This document shows positions 16,165 to 25,416 of a stretch of DNA of 64,000 nt, one piece after another. Made by a program: the position numbers and the translations under genes. The DNA lies in the NCBI RefSeq assembly GCF_008806975.1, contig NZ_CP031728.1:4498501-4562500 (forward strand), in the 5' to 3' direction. Below the pieces are notes generated by a model, which was not told the origin of the DNA, made no database searches, and was given only the letters and a program-made list of their open reading frames with translations. Origin of the DNA: Cellvibrio sp. KY-GH-1. Its GTDB lineage: Bacteria; Pseudomonadota; Gammaproteobacteria; Pseudomonadales; Cellvibrionaceae. Each line of letters opens with the position of its first letter. The first letter of the stretch is position 1.

Positions 16165-16320
16165 ATGAAAAAAGCGGTGCAGATGAACAGGTGCGATCTG
16201 GAGAAAAGCAGGCGTAAATACCTGGTGGGCTGGCTGTATCTGGTGGCGTTGGGTCATGTGCTGGTGGTCATCGCTATGACTATCTGGGGCGGTACTGCTT
16301 TATTGGGAGATTATCATTAG
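16165..16320 (+). CDS. 51-aa single-pass membrane protein
   Basis: A short frame from ATG 16165 (AAAGG directly upstream) encodes 51 aa: a basic N-terminus (CDLEKSRRKY), a single hydrophobic helix at about 20-47 (LVGWLYLVALGHVLVVIAMT), and an end GDYH. An alternative start is ATG 16183. Positive-inside charge suggests the N-terminus is cytoplasmic. Divergent from the GbsR-type regulator and near cydAB; a small oxidase-associated or stress membrane protein is possible, but I do not recognise it. A strong terminator follows at 16492. Confidence 0.5.
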   Translation: MKKAVQMNRCDLEKSRRKYLVGWLYLVALGHVLVVIAMTIWGGTALLGDYH

Positions 16321-16336
16321 CACGTGCTAGCCAGTT

Positions 16337-16462
16337 TTGGGCTGCCACTACACTATTTTTCCTGAAGAGGACGAAGAGTATGTTTGTTTGAGCAGAGATG
16401 CGGCGTTAATTGATTTGATGATCGATAGGATTGAAGAGGAATATAAAACAAAGCTCAATTGA
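16337..16462 (+). pseudogene. Short acidic ORF or remnant
   Basis: About 41 codons open from a TTG, reading IFPEEDEEYVCLSRDAALID and then RIEEEYKTKLN before TGA. There is no ATG or good ribosome site. The composition is protein-like and it precedes a strong + strand terminator, so it may be the tail of a decayed gene or a real small protein. Family not recognised. Confidence 0.3.
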
Positions 16463-16491
16463 TGTTTCTGTACTTGTTATTTTTAATGGAA

Positions 16492-16518
16492 GCCCGGCAA
16501 ATTGCCGGGCTTTTTTTT
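16492..16518 (+). terminator. Intrinsic terminator
   Basis: GCCCGGCAA and TTGCCGGGC form a perfect hairpin followed by eight T on the + strand, so it ends transcription from the 51-aa gene direction. Confidence 0.85.
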
Positions 16519-16524
16519 AACTGA

Positions 16525-17775
16525 TTATTTCAAATTCATACAATTGGCGTAGTAACTCACGCTTGCGGGCCAGTCAGAAAATATTCCGATAACGCCTACG
16601 TCTTTGGCCAGTACGTCCAGTGCCACCATCATGTCACCATCGTTGTTGATTGCCGGGTTGACGCTTTGATAATACCAGCCGCCGCCATTTTTTAATGGGC
16701 CGGAGCGCTCGAATGACCAGGTAATAATTTTCAGGCCGGCTTTTTTCGCGTTGCGCGCGTAGTCAGAGGCAACAATTTTGTTGTCTTTGTCGAGTGCCAA
16801 TAAAACCCAAATGGGTGGGGCAACAATTTTGAAACCTTGATCGGCGTACATTTGTAATTCGGCCGCTGTTGGCACATCTGCAGGTACGTCGGCATCATCG
16901 AGATACACGGCTTGCTTGCCAAATTCCGGCTCATTTTGAATCCAGTAGCGAATGTCTTGAATGTCGAATGATTGTGGCCACACATCGCGCGCTTTTACAC
17001 CGGCGGCTTTGTATTCATCAATTAATTGCTGGGCGTACATAGCTTGGGTGTAGCCGTTGTAAGGCATGGGTACGCTGGCAGTTTTTAATTCCGGGGTCAT
17101 TTTTACACCGAGTTTTTTAAACAACTCGATACTTTCTTTGTGCGATAAAAGTGTACCTTTGCTCGCGTACAAATCAGTGCGCCAGTTGGCGGTACCTTTT
17201 AAATATTCATCCACGGTAGTGGCTTTAGGATTGAATGCATCCATTTTTCCTTGCAGGGATTTGAATTCCGCAAGAGTGATATCGCTAGTGCAGCAAGTCG
17301 CGCTGGCGGCTTTACCGCTCACTGGGTCAAATGGCGAAAAATTCTGGCTGCATTTGCTGGCAAGCGAAGTGGCGAGAATATTGGTGGTGGTGTGCAAATC
17401 GCATTGCGAGTGACGGCATACCAACTGCTTGTCTTTGGTGAAGGCAACATCGCACTCTAAAATTCCTGCACCCATTTTGGCGGCGGCTTCATAGGATTCT
17501 TTGGTGTGCTCGGGAAATTGCAGCGGAGCACCGCGATGGCCAATAGAGAAGTTGGTTTTTTTAAAAGGGCCGTTCGCGCAACTTTGCAGTTTTTTCTTAA
17601 GTGAACTTTCATCCATGTCATTCACTAAATAAAACGGGCGTGGGCCGAGCTGAACACTGGCGCTGTTGTTATCTCCTTTAGCATAACTTTCGCCTCTGTC
17701 GCTGTGGGCGGCAGCGGTGAGTGGGATCAGCAAAACCAGCGCGGCACTGGCCAGCAGGTGCAAGGGGTTAAACAT
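16525..17775 (-). CDS. Glycerophosphodiester phosphodiesterase family protein, exported
   Basis: 416 aa from ATG 17775, chosen because AAGGAG sits six bases upstream; a longer frame from 17790 spans that site. Signal peptide ends LTAAAH. The GDPD catalytic signature is present: His80-Arg81 in IGHRGAP, Glu107 and Asp109 in GILECDV, and His122 in CRHSQ. Long family members of this type hydrolyse glycerophosphodiesters to glycerol-3-phosphate plus alcohol in the periplasm; several cysteines (C66, C108, C120, C124) may form disulfides. Divergent from the hybrid histidine kinase with a 193-bp gap. Substrate preference is not determinable. Confidence 0.85.
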   Translation of the reverse strand: MFNPLHLLASAALVLLIPLTAAAHSDRGESYAKGDNNSASVQLGPRPFYLVNDMDESSLKKKLQSCANGPFKKTNFSIGHRGAPLQFPEHTKESYEAAAKMGAGILECDVAFTKDKQLVCRHSQCDLHTTTNILATSLASKCSQNFSPFDPVSGKAASATCCTSDITLAEFKSLQGKMDAFNPKATTVDEYLKGTANWRTDLYASKGTLLSHKESIELFKKLGVKMTPELKTASVPMPYNGYTQAMYAQQLIDEYKAAGVKARDVWPQSFDIQDIRYWIQNEPEFGKQAVYLDDADVPADVPTAAELQMYADQGFKIVAPPIWVLLALDKDNKIVASDYARNAKKAGLKIITWSFERSGPLKNGGGWYYQSVNPAINNDGDMMVALDVLAKDVGVIGIFSDWPASVSYYANCMNLK

Positions 17776-17968
17776 GGAAAGCTCCTTCATGAGTGATTTA
17801 GTTAAGGGTTCCCGGCAAAACCTATATAAGCATTGTTAAAATTTTTTGCTGTTTTGATGACAGCTTGGAGATAACCCGCGATTTTGTGATTGCTTACGCG
17901 CCGCAGCGGTTAGGTAAAGTCCTGCTAACAGGCGGCAAAACCTACCCCTGCGGTCTAAACTCTGGTTC

Positions 17969-20900
17969 ATGAACTGGTTACCTATAAGCTCTGCCGTCAA
18001 CCGCGCGTGTTTGTTGATCCTATTGCTGCTGCCCTGCGCATTGGCGCGGGGAGATATTCATTTTGAACAGATCCGGCTGGATGATTTGGCGAGCCAAAAG
18101 GCCATGAACAATCTGGTGGCTATCGCCCAGGACCGGCAGGGATTTATGTGGTTTGGTGGCGGCGAAGGACTGTTACGCTACGACGGTGTGGAACTGAAAA
18201 ACTATGCTGGACGAGGCGCCGATCGCGACAATATTTGCGGGCGTTTTGTGCAAGCACTATTGAGCGATAGCCGCGGCGATTTGTGGGTGGGCGCCGAGCA
18301 GGCCTTGTGTCGCTACGATCCCCAGCGCGATGAATTTGTCCCCTTTACCCAAGCTGAGTTGGGCTCCCATAACAATATCTATGCCTTGCTGGAGGACCGA
18401 CAGGGCAATTTGTACGTCGGCGACGGTGGCCGATTGATTGTCGTTAATCCCGAGCGCACCCAGGTGCGGGAGTTTAAATGGCCTGTCGGGAATTCCCCCG
18501 CGCGCATCACCACGATTCGTGCGCTGTTTGAAGATTCAAACGGGCGCATTTGGTTGGGAACAAGCGATGCGGGCCTCGCGCGTTTTGATTTGGAGCGCGG
18601 AAAGTTTTATTTCTATCCCCACAGTCGTAGCGACGCGACAGGTAGCGCGGGGCACCGGATTAATGCGATCGGGGAAGATGCAGACGGAAACCTGTGGCTG
18701 GGGCAGCATATAGCCGGGCTCGATATCTTTAATCCGCGCACGCGCGAGTTTCAGCATTTGCCACCACTGGACAGCGCAGGTAGCAACACTGTGTGGACCA
18801 TTCGCCGCGATCAAGCGGGCCACCTCTGGATTGCGGGGGATGGCGGTGGTCTGCTGCGCTACAACCTCAGTAGTAAAATCTGGACGAGCTACCGTCACCA
18901 TCAGGGCAATCTTCAATCTCTGGTAAGTGATAAAACAGTGGCATTGCTTTTTGATCGCGAAGGCAATTTGTGGATAACCCACTACCCCAGCGGTATCAGT
19001 CTCTACCATCGCAGCAGCGACAAGGTCAGCAACTTCCAGCAAACCGGAAATCCAACGGCGCCCGAATTGAACGATAGGGGCGTGCTCAGTTTTATGGAGT
19101 TGCCCGATGGGCGCATCTGGGTCGGTACCGAAAAAGGTGTTAACGAGTTTAATCCGGGAAATAGTTTTTTTGCGGACCTCTCGGCGACCGGCTCGCCGCT
19201 GGCGCTACCCAGAAAACCTATCACTTCCCTAACGCGCGACTCCTTGGGTAACACCTGGATTGGCACCTGGAGCGACGGCGCTTACCGTCTGGGTGTTGAC
19301 GGAAAACTCACGCACTTTTTAGCAGACCACCGCCCCGGCAGCCTAAGCGCAAACATTGTCTGGGATATTTTGCCTGGTCCGAATGGCGAGGTCCTGCTGG
19401 CGACTCAGGAGGGTGGACTAAATCGCTTCGATCCGGTTACGGGTAGCTTTTTGGTGCTCTTGCCGCAGGGGGCCGGGGCGGGTATTTCCAGTCAGGACAT
19501 ATACAGTTTGTTGCGCGATCGCCAGCAGCGTCTTTGGATAGGGGGAACCAATGGGTTGGATCGTTACGACCCGGCCAGCGAAAGCTACGTTCACTTTGGA
19601 CGACATGATACGGGTAACCGGCACATGCCCAGCTTGATGGTGCGCAATGTGTTTGAAGACTCTCGCGGGCGGATCTGGATTGCAACCCTCGATGCCGGCG
19701 TGTTTATCTGGATCGGTGACCAGGAGCCGTTGATACCTTTGGGACTGGAGCAGGGCATGCCCGATTTGGTGGTCACCGGAATTGCCGAAGACAGCGATGG
19801 CAATCTCTGGCTGGGCACTAACCAGGGGTTGGCGCGCGTGAGTCCGAATACTCTCTCGATCATCGCATTCAATAGCAGCCACGGAATTAATGCCGTGACC
19901 ATTAATCGCGGGGCCATACTGCATGCCAGCAATGGCGAGCTGTATGTGGGTGGTGTGGAAGGTATGAGTCGGTTCGATCCAGCGCGCATGACCAGAGAGG
20001 CGGCGAGTTTTCCCGTGCTCCTGACGCGCTTGAAAATTACCAATCGCGAAGTTATTTCTGGCACCCCGGATTCCCCGCTCGCACAGAGTGTAAATTTGAT
20101 CGAGCAGCTAGAATTGACCTACCAACACAGCATGTTTGCGTTTGAATTTGCGGCGCTCAGTTACCATTTGCCGGCGTTTAACCAATACGCTTACCGCCTG
20201 CAAGGGTTCGATAAAGATTGGAATGATATAGGCAGCAAAAATAGTGCGACCTACACCAACATTCCCGCCGGCAGTTATCGCTTCCAGGTAAAAGCGGCAA
20301 ATAGCAGTGGCCAGTGGAGTGACCAGCAAGTGGATATCGCTCTGCGCATTTTGCCGCCCCCTTGGAAAACTGGGTGGGCCTATGCGGGTTACTTCTTGTT
20401 GTTGATCAGCGTATTTTATTTGCTCTACCGGCATCAACGGGAATTGGCGGCGCTGGAAAAAGAAAAACAATTGAATCACGCCTTGATGCGTGTCAACGCC
20501 ATTAAGGATGCCTTTCTTGCCAACACCTCTCACGAATTGCGTACGCCGGTTAGCGGTATTGTCGGTTTGGCGTCGGCGTTGGACGAAGAGCTGCAATTGC
20601 CACCAGGGGAGGCGCGCAAAAAACTCGAGTTGATTATTTCCAGCGGGCGCCGGCTCAGCCATTTGATTAACGATATTCTTGACTACACCAAAATGGCGGA
20701 AGCCAATATTGAATTATTTAAATGCTGGGTGGAATTGCACCCGTTGATTGAAAAAATATTTTCGATTGTTAAACCGCTCGCCGCCAATAAAAATTTACAG
20801 TTGATTAATAGCAGTGCACCGGATGAGCGTATCTGGGCTGACCCTAATCGTCTGGAACAAATTTTAATTAATTTGGTAAGCAACAGTATTAAATATTCGG

Positions 20901-21616
20901 ATGAAGGCAGTGTTGCGGTGATTAGCCAGCGTGAAACGAACGCATTGCAATTAATGGTGCAGGACACAGGTATAGGCATAGCACCGGAAGATATGCATAA
21001 ATTGTTTGTCCCCTTCAGCCAACTGGAGGCATCTGCCAATCGGCGGTCGGGCGGTACCGGGTTGGGCCTTACGGTAACACGCTATTTGGTTGAGCAGCAC
21101 GGTGGCCAGATTCATGTTGAATCCACGCTGGGCAAAGGATCGCGTTTTATCATGCAATTCCCGTTGGTCTCGCCTGATCCAGAATTGCAACAGGCTGCCA
21201 ATGCGCTAGCCGCGCCACTGGAACAGGCGCCGGACTTGCGCACGAAAACAATTGTATTTGCCGATGACGATGCGATTAATTGCATGATTTTGTATAAGCA
21301 GTTAAAGCACACGGGCGCACAGCTACTGGAAGCAAATAATGGTTTAAAAGCCTGGGAGTTGTTGCAGGATCAGACGCAGGTGGACCTGGTAATTCTGGAT
21401 TTACAAATGCCACAGCTGGACGGTTTTGAAGTGGCAAAAAACATGCGCGCCAGTGAGCGCTGGCGGAATACGCCGATTATTTTTCTCACCGCGAATATTA
21501 TTGATCAGGATGTGCAAACTGCCCAAACGCTTGCACCCGCGCGGATATTATTAAAACCGGTCACCAAGCATTTGATGTGGCAACAGCTGTTGGAGTTGGT
21601 ACCTGTCGCGGACTGA
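17969..21616 (+). CDS. Hybrid histidine kinase with periplasmic beta-propeller sensor
   Basis: 1215-aa inner-membrane sensor. Order: signal peptide (1-29); about 690 residues of Reg_prop repeats (many copies of D-xGxLWLG or GxxWIGT, two beta-propellers); Y_Y_Y domain (about 715-795); one transmembrane helix (about 801-820); HisKA with His855 in NTSHELRTP; HATPase with N-box NLVSNSIKYS and G boxes DTGIGI and GGTGLGL; receiver domain (about 1090-1210) with acidic ADDD and phospho-acceptor Asp1144 in VILDLQMP. Unlike Bacteroidetes HTCS proteins it has no C-terminal AraC domain, so output must go to another protein. The next gene starts 38 nt downstream and may be cotranscribed. The ligand is unknown; propeller sensors of this kind often read carbohydrates. 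Confidence 0.9.
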   Translation: MNWLPISSAVNRACLLILLLLPCALARGDIHFEQIRLDDLASQKAMNNLVAIAQDRQGFMWFGGGEGLLRYDGVELKNYAGRGADRDNICGRFVQALLSDSRGDLWVGAEQALCRYDPQRDEFVPFTQAELGSHNNIYALLEDRQGNLYVGDGGRLIVVNPERTQVREFKWPVGNSPARITTIRALFEDSNGRIWLGTSDAGLARFDLERGKFYFYPHSRSDATGSAGHRINAIGEDADGNLWLGQHIAGLDIFNPRTREFQHLPPLDSAGSNTVWTIRRDQAGHLWIAGDGGGLLRYNLSSKIWTSYRHHQGNLQSLVSDKTVALLFDREGNLWITHYPSGISLYHRSSDKVSNFQQTGNPTAPELNDRGVLSFMELPDGRIWVGTEKGVNEFNPGNSFFADLSATGSPLALPRKPITSLTRDSLGNTWIGTWSDGAYRLGVDGKLTHFLADHRPGSLSANIVWDILPGPNGEVLLATQEGGLNRFDPVTGSFLVLLPQGAGAGISSQDIYSLLRDRQQRLWIGGTNGLDRYDPASESYVHFGRHDTGNRHMPSLMVRNVFEDSRGRIWIATLDAGVFIWIGDQEPLIPLGLEQGMPDLVVTGIAEDSDGNLWLGTNQGLARVSPNTLSIIAFNSSHGINAVTINRGAILHASNGELYVGGVEGMSRFDPARMTREAASFPVLLTRLKITNREVISGTPDSPLAQSVNLIEQLELTYQHSMFAFEFAALSYHLPAFNQYAYRLQGFDKDWNDIGSKNSATYTNIPAGSYRFQVKAANSSGQWSDQQVDIALRILPPPWKTGWAYAGYFLLLISVFYLLYRHQRELAALEKEKQLNHALMRVNAIKDAFLANTSHELRTPVSGIVGLASALDEELQLPPGEARKKLELIISSGRRLSHLINDILDYTKMAEANIELFKCWVELHPLIEKIFSIVKPLAANKNLQLINSSAPDERIWADPNRLEQILINLVSNSIKYSDEGSVAVISQRETNALQLMVQDTGIGIAPEDMHKLFVPFSQLEASANRRSGGTGLGLTVTRYLVEQHGGQIHVESTLGKGSRFIMQFPLVSPDPELQQAANALAAPLEQAPDLRTKTIVFADDDAINCMILYKQLKHTGAQLLEANNGLKAWELLQDQTQVDLVILDLQMPQLDGFEVAKNMRASERWRNTPIIFLTANIIDQDVQTAQTLAPARILLKPVTKHLMWQQLLELVPVAD

Positions 21617-21654
21617 CCGCTGGTAAACATAATATTTCATTAAGGATAAGGTTG

Positions 21655-23676
21655 ATGCCTCACCCACTCGTTACATTGGTTTCCCGCTTACTTGACACCA
21701 CCCATGCCGGCGCTGCCAAACCTTTGGTTGATGAGTTAATTGGGCGCTTGTGTGAAATAACCCAGATGGATTTGCATCCGGATTCTTTTCTGGATGAAGG
21801 CGCCAGTATTACTGCGCAAGGCAAAGCTGTATCACCGACTACCGCTGCCCAGTGTGCAGAAGACGTAGAGCGCACGCGGGTATTTATACAGGGCGTCTAT
21901 GCTGCTCTGCAGAAAAAACTCGCAAACTATTTGTCAACCGGGGTTACAGAAACGACGCAACAACCGCTGCGTGTGCTCTATGCTGGCACCGGGCCTTTTG
22001 GTTTATTGCTGGTGCCTTTGTTACCGCTGTTTGTTGGCCAGCCGCTCAAAGTAACCTTGCTGGATATTCACGCTGAATCGCTAGGGCATTTGCAAAAATT
22101 ACTTAACGAATTGCAATTGCACGATAGTCATTTGCTGGAGTCCATTGTCCAAGCTGATGCCTGCGAATGGCAGGCGCCGCACCATTTTGATCTGATCATT
22201 TCCGAGACCATGCGTCAGGGTTTAATTCAGGAGCCGCAGGTTGCTATTTTCAGCTATCTGCAACAATTTCTGACGGTAGACGGTTGGCTAATTCCGCAAC
22301 AAATTCGGTTGGAATTATGGTTGTCCGATATGGATAGTCACAACATTAGCGCTTTGCATCTGGGTACCATTTTTCAATTGGATAAACATACGGCGCAGCT
22401 AATCGGGGGTGGTGATCAATCGCCATTGCACGGGCATTTAACGGTGCCGCACCATTCGGATCAATTGGAAAATATAAAATTAACCACTGAGATCCGCGTA
22501 TTTGATGCGTTGGTGTTGCGCGAAAACCAATCACAATTAACCTTGCCACTGTTTGAGCGCGATGCGCGTCCGCAGGCGGGTAGTGTGTTGCGTTATGGCT
22601 ATGAACAGGGAAACTACCCGCGCTTTGTATTTGCCTATGAACGCAGGCCGGGTATCGATGAAGTACAGCTGCCGGATTTCTATGAAAAAACAGCGCTTGG
22701 CGTATATCACCTGAAACGCTTTTGGCACAAGGCGCAATTGCAACGGCGCGTTAATCGCTCGGCTAAGGCGCGGGCGCAATTGCACGCAATTAAAACAGAC
22801 GAATGGCAATTGGACCGCATACTATTGGATAAATTGGGGGTGGGGTTGGAACCCGCCATTGCGCAGGTTTACCACGCTAATACCTTGGTTGAATTTGAAC
22901 GCTGGTTAGAGTTCGCGAATGGTGGTGCTATTGATCCACTGATTATTGAGCGAGTGAATACTGCGTTGTTGGCACGTCTGCGTGATGAAATATCGATATT
23001 GGCAGATACCCATCATTCACCCTTGAGTAGTGAGCAATTAGCACATTGGGAAGAGCACGGCTATTTAATTATTCCCGGTGTTTTATCTGCGGAAGAAACG
23101 GCGGCGGCGCGCAATGCGATCTGGGACTATCTGCATATTACGCCGGATGATCCTGAATCCTGGTATAAGCCAGCGGGTGAGATGAAAAAGATCATGGTGC
23201 AATTATTTGCGCATCCTGCATTGGAGGTTGCGCGACAATCGCCACGCATCCGCGCCATCTTCAATCAACTCTGGCAGCGCGATGATTTGGTTGTTTCCAC
23301 CGATCGCACCGGATTTAATCCACCGGAGACCAGCCAATGGAAATTTCCCGGGCCGGGTATGCATTGGGATCTGGATTTGTGCCCTCCCATTGCTTTTGGT
23401 ACCCAGGCATTAATTTATTTAACCGATGTTGCAGCGCACCAGGGGGCGTTTTGCTGCGTGCCGGGGTTCCACAAAAAAATTGATGATTGGCTGGTGCAAC
23501 AACCAACCGGTATTGATGTGCAGCAACAGGATTGGTCGCAGTGGCCGGTAAAAGCGATTGCGGCTAACGCCGGTGATTTAATTATTTGGCATCAGGCGCT
23601 GCCCCATGGCAGCAGCCCGAACCGCGCGGATTTTCCACGCATGGTGCAATACATCAATATGTATGCTCATGCGTAG
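21655..23676 (+). CDS. SAM-methyltransferase / phytanoyl-CoA dioxygenase (PhyH) fusion
   Basis: 673 aa from ATG 21655 (AAGGATAAGG upstream). The N-terminal half is a class I methyltransferase: glycine-rich SAM loop VLYAGTGPFG near residues 107-116, acidic LLDIHAES, then FDLIISETM, a layout like protein arginine methyltransferases. The C-terminal part (about 455-673) is a PhyH-type Fe(II)/2-oxoglutarate oxygenase: EHGYLIIPGVLS, metal ligands His570 and Asp572 in MHWDLD, distal His651 in ALPHGSSPN. The linker (about 310-450) is helical and unassigned. A fused methylation and hydroxylation enzyme is unusual; substrate unknown. It follows the hybrid kinase closely and could be part of its response or an independent tailoring enzyme. 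Confidence 0.75.
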   Translation: MPHPLVTLVSRLLDTTHAGAAKPLVDELIGRLCEITQMDLHPDSFLDEGASITAQGKAVSPTTAAQCAEDVERTRVFIQGVYAALQKKLANYLSTGVTETTQQPLRVLYAGTGPFGLLLVPLLPLFVGQPLKVTLLDIHAESLGHLQKLLNELQLHDSHLLESIVQADACEWQAPHHFDLIISETMRQGLIQEPQVAIFSYLQQFLTVDGWLIPQQIRLELWLSDMDSHNISALHLGTIFQLDKHTAQLIGGGDQSPLHGHLTVPHHSDQLENIKLTTEIRVFDALVLRENQSQLTLPLFERDARPQAGSVLRYGYEQGNYPRFVFAYERRPGIDEVQLPDFYEKTALGVYHLKRFWHKAQLQRRVNRSAKARAQLHAIKTDEWQLDRILLDKLGVGLEPAIAQVYHANTLVEFERWLEFANGGAIDPLIIERVNTALLARLRDEISILADTHHSPLSSEQLAHWEEHGYLIIPGVLSAEETAAARNAIWDYLHITPDDPESWYKPAGEMKKIMVQLFAHPALEVARQSPRIRAIFNQLWQRDDLVVSTDRTGFNPPETSQWKFPGPGMHWDLDLCPPIAFGTQALIYLTDVAAHQGAFCCVPGFHKKIDDWLVQQPTGIDVQQQDWSQWPVKAIAANAGDLIIWHQALPHGSSPNRADFPRMVQYINMYAHA

Positions 23677-23686
23677 AAGATAACCA

Positions 23687-24568
23687 TCAAAGCGAATAGG
23701 GATCAAACCAGAGCGATTTGTCGTCCACTGGCGTTTTGGGTGGAAGCGTGGGATTTTCCAGGTGAATCAAGGTGCGGGTTTTTAAATTAGATTTCTCGAT
23801 CGCATCTTTCACGGTTGGATCGTTAAAAAAGTACTCGTCAAAGCTGCCATCGGCAATCGCTGTACGCAGCCCCTGCTCAATTTCATTGGCCAGTTTGGTG
23901 TTGGATTTACTTACAAAAAAATAAAACGGATTGGTGTAAGACAGCAGCAAGTTTTGCTCTACATCCAGTGCCAGTTTGGGGTAGCGTTGCATTTCCGACC
24001 AGGGTTCATGTACGCCGCGTGGGTAGCCATCAAAGCGATCGCCATCCAGCATATAAAACAGGCCTTCGTATTTAAGTACTTTAACTACATTAAGGTTATT
24101 GGCGGTCAGTACATTAGTATCTGCCCAAAAGCGGCCCTGGCCGAGGGAAACGCGCTTTAAATCCTCCAGCGTTTTAATACCATTAAATTTATTTTGGGTA
24201 CCTTTCTTGATCATCAATACCCTGTAACCCAGAAGCCCGCGGTAAATACAAATCCGTATTGGCTGTAAGCGCTCTTCCAGATCATTGGTAGTCGCATACC
24301 AGACCACATCCAACTGGTTCTCCATCAGCATTGTCACCATGCGCTCTTCGCTGGTGTTAGGTACCGCTTCGTCTAATGCGTATTTGTTGGATGATTTGCT
24401 CAGGGCTAACATCAGTAGCCCCTTTGCATAGGTTTCTATCGAGTTATTGCCCTGCACCACGCGCAGTTTGGTCTGCGCTTGAGCAGGGTTAATGAACATA
24501 GAAAGTAATATCAAGGAACATATCAAGGTCAATGAAATTGACTGGGATTTTGCTTTTTTATAATTCAT
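23687..24568 (-). CDS. Periplasmic substrate-binding-like protein (SBP_bac_3 type)
   Basis: 293 aa from ATG 24568; a 23-residue longer frame starts at 24637 without a signal. The signal peptide ends INPAQAQ. The rest has a type II periplasmic-binding fold like amino-acid-binding proteins: KLRVVQGNNSIET start, a middle VLMIKKGTQNKF and TLEDLKRVSLGQG region, and a C-terminal AIADGSFDEYFFN. No ABC permease or ATPase is nearby, so it may be an orphan receptor, perhaps a sensor accessory, rather than a transporter part. Convergent with the methyltransferase-dioxygenase gene, only 10 nt apart. Confidence 0.75.
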   Translation of the reverse strand: MNYKKAKSQSISLTLICSLILLSMFINPAQAQTKLRVVQGNNSIETYAKGLLMLALSKSSNKYALDEAVPNTSEERMVTMLMENQLDVVWYATTNDLEERLQPIRICIYRGLLGYRVLMIKKGTQNKFNGIKTLEDLKRVSLGQGRFWADTNVLTANNLNVVKVLKYEGLFYMLDGDRFDGYPRGVHEPWSEMQRYPKLALDVEQNLLLSYTNPFYFFVSKSNTKLANEIEQGLRTAIADGSFDEYFFNDPTVKDAIEKSNLKTRTLIHLENPTLPPKTPVDDKSLWFDPYSL

Positions 24569-25035
24569 TGGAGCGGCTCGCCGACTAGTCTGCAGTCTCC
24601 TAACTCTAGTTGAAAGTACAGATTTTGCACGTCGCATAAATCATCTTTGATCTGCTTAACGGTGGCCAGGTGGGGAAAAAACCACCGCACCCGTTGAGGT
24701 TTCCTGTGTGTTATCACTAGAAAAGGTGCGGCGGTAAAAGTGGCTCAGTGCTGGCTCAGGTGTGGCTGAACGACCTGGCTACAATGAGTCATTGGAAGCA
24801 AGTGAGCGAGTTGAGCAGCAAAATCACTGCTGGGGAGAAGTGACTCACCAGTCAAAAAGCTCACTTAAACACGTCACAAACCACCGAGAAAGCTATTAGT
24901 GCCGCCGCCTTGCGGTTAGCGGCCTTGATGGCGAATTCAGTTGTTTGCGTGTTAATAGCCGTGTGGGCAGCCATTAACGGCACCGGTTGATGTGGGCGAA
25001 CCGGTGCTTACAGCAACTACCTCTGCCTGATGTTC
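24569..25035. other. Intergenic region with several inverted repeats, possible ncRNA
   Basis: 467 bp without a convincing gene. It contains ACCACCGCACC and a 10/11 complementary GGTGCGGCGGT (about 24682-24738), a perfect 8-bp repeat AAGTGAGC (24800-24807) / GCTCACTT (24859-24866) that encloses an AGCAG/CTGCT hairpin, a TACAAT box at 24780, and a perfect 9-bp repeat GCACCGGTT (24980-24988) / AACCGGTGC (24999-25007). The last may act as the yebG terminator. The only ORF seen is 19 codons. Confidence 0.4.
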
Positions 25036-25329
25036 CTAGTCCTTGGCGGGGGTGGTCTTGCTGTTCAGGGTTACAGGCTTTTCGTAAGTGAAAGGCTGTA
25101 ATAATTCATCGGGCTTGCCTTTACAGGCTTTGGCCAGTAACTCGCGGCGCTGCGCCAAAAGCAGGCCAATGGCTTCACTGTGCTGTTCATCGATGCCGGG
25201 AATATTGTCTTCAATCAATTGCGTGATATTGGCGGCCAGCTCCAGATACTTATCGTGTTCTTCTGCAACTTTTCTATCTTCAAACATACTGCCATCCCGA
25301 TCACATAGCCAAACGGCGACTACTGCCAT
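25036..25329 (-). CDS. yebG: YebG family SOS-inducible protein
   Basis: 97-aa small cytosolic protein. From ATG 25329 (GAGG upstream) it begins MAVVAVWLCDRDGSMFEDRK and continues with AEEHDKYLELAANITQLIED and SEAIGLLLAQRRELLAKA, matching the layout of E. coli YebG, a LexA-regulated protein whose biochemical role is still unclear. An upstream in-frame ATG at 25398 would run through the SOS box and is rejected. A near-perfect LexA box lies 24 bp upstream, which supports both identity and start. Confidence 0.85.
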   Translation of the reverse strand: MAVVAVWLCDRDGSMFEDRKVAEEHDKYLELAANITQLIEDNIPGIDEQHSEAIGLLLAQRRELLAKACKGKPDELLQPFTYEKPVTLNSKTTPAKD

Positions 25330-25352
25330 TGTGAATTCCTCAAAAGTGTTGT

Positions 25353-25372
25353 TACTGTTTTTATATACAGTA
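25353..25372. promoter_or_regulatory. LexA (SOS) box of yebG
   Basis: TACTGTTTTTATATACAGTA; on the minus strand TACTGTATATAAAAACAGTA, which fits the E. coli SOS-box consensus TACTGTATATANAAACAGTA at every position. It lies immediately upstream of yebG. Confidence 0.9.
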
Positions 25373-25416
25373 TTTGTTGGCGGTGGGTATGTCAACAAAA
25401 AGTTAATTGTCCGGTA

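Noticed and set aside
20108..20662. Long open frames antisense to the hybrid kinase and to ileS, clpB and ilvI
   Set aside because: These are shadow frames caused by codon bias of the real genes on the + strand; they lack start sites and family features.
24780..24842. 19-codon ORF starting ATGAGTCATTGG
   Set aside because: Too short, no ribosome site, and part of the inverted-repeat region.
25330..25398. Longer YebG start
   Set aside because: It would place the LexA box within the coding sequence; MAVVAVW at 25329 matches the family start.
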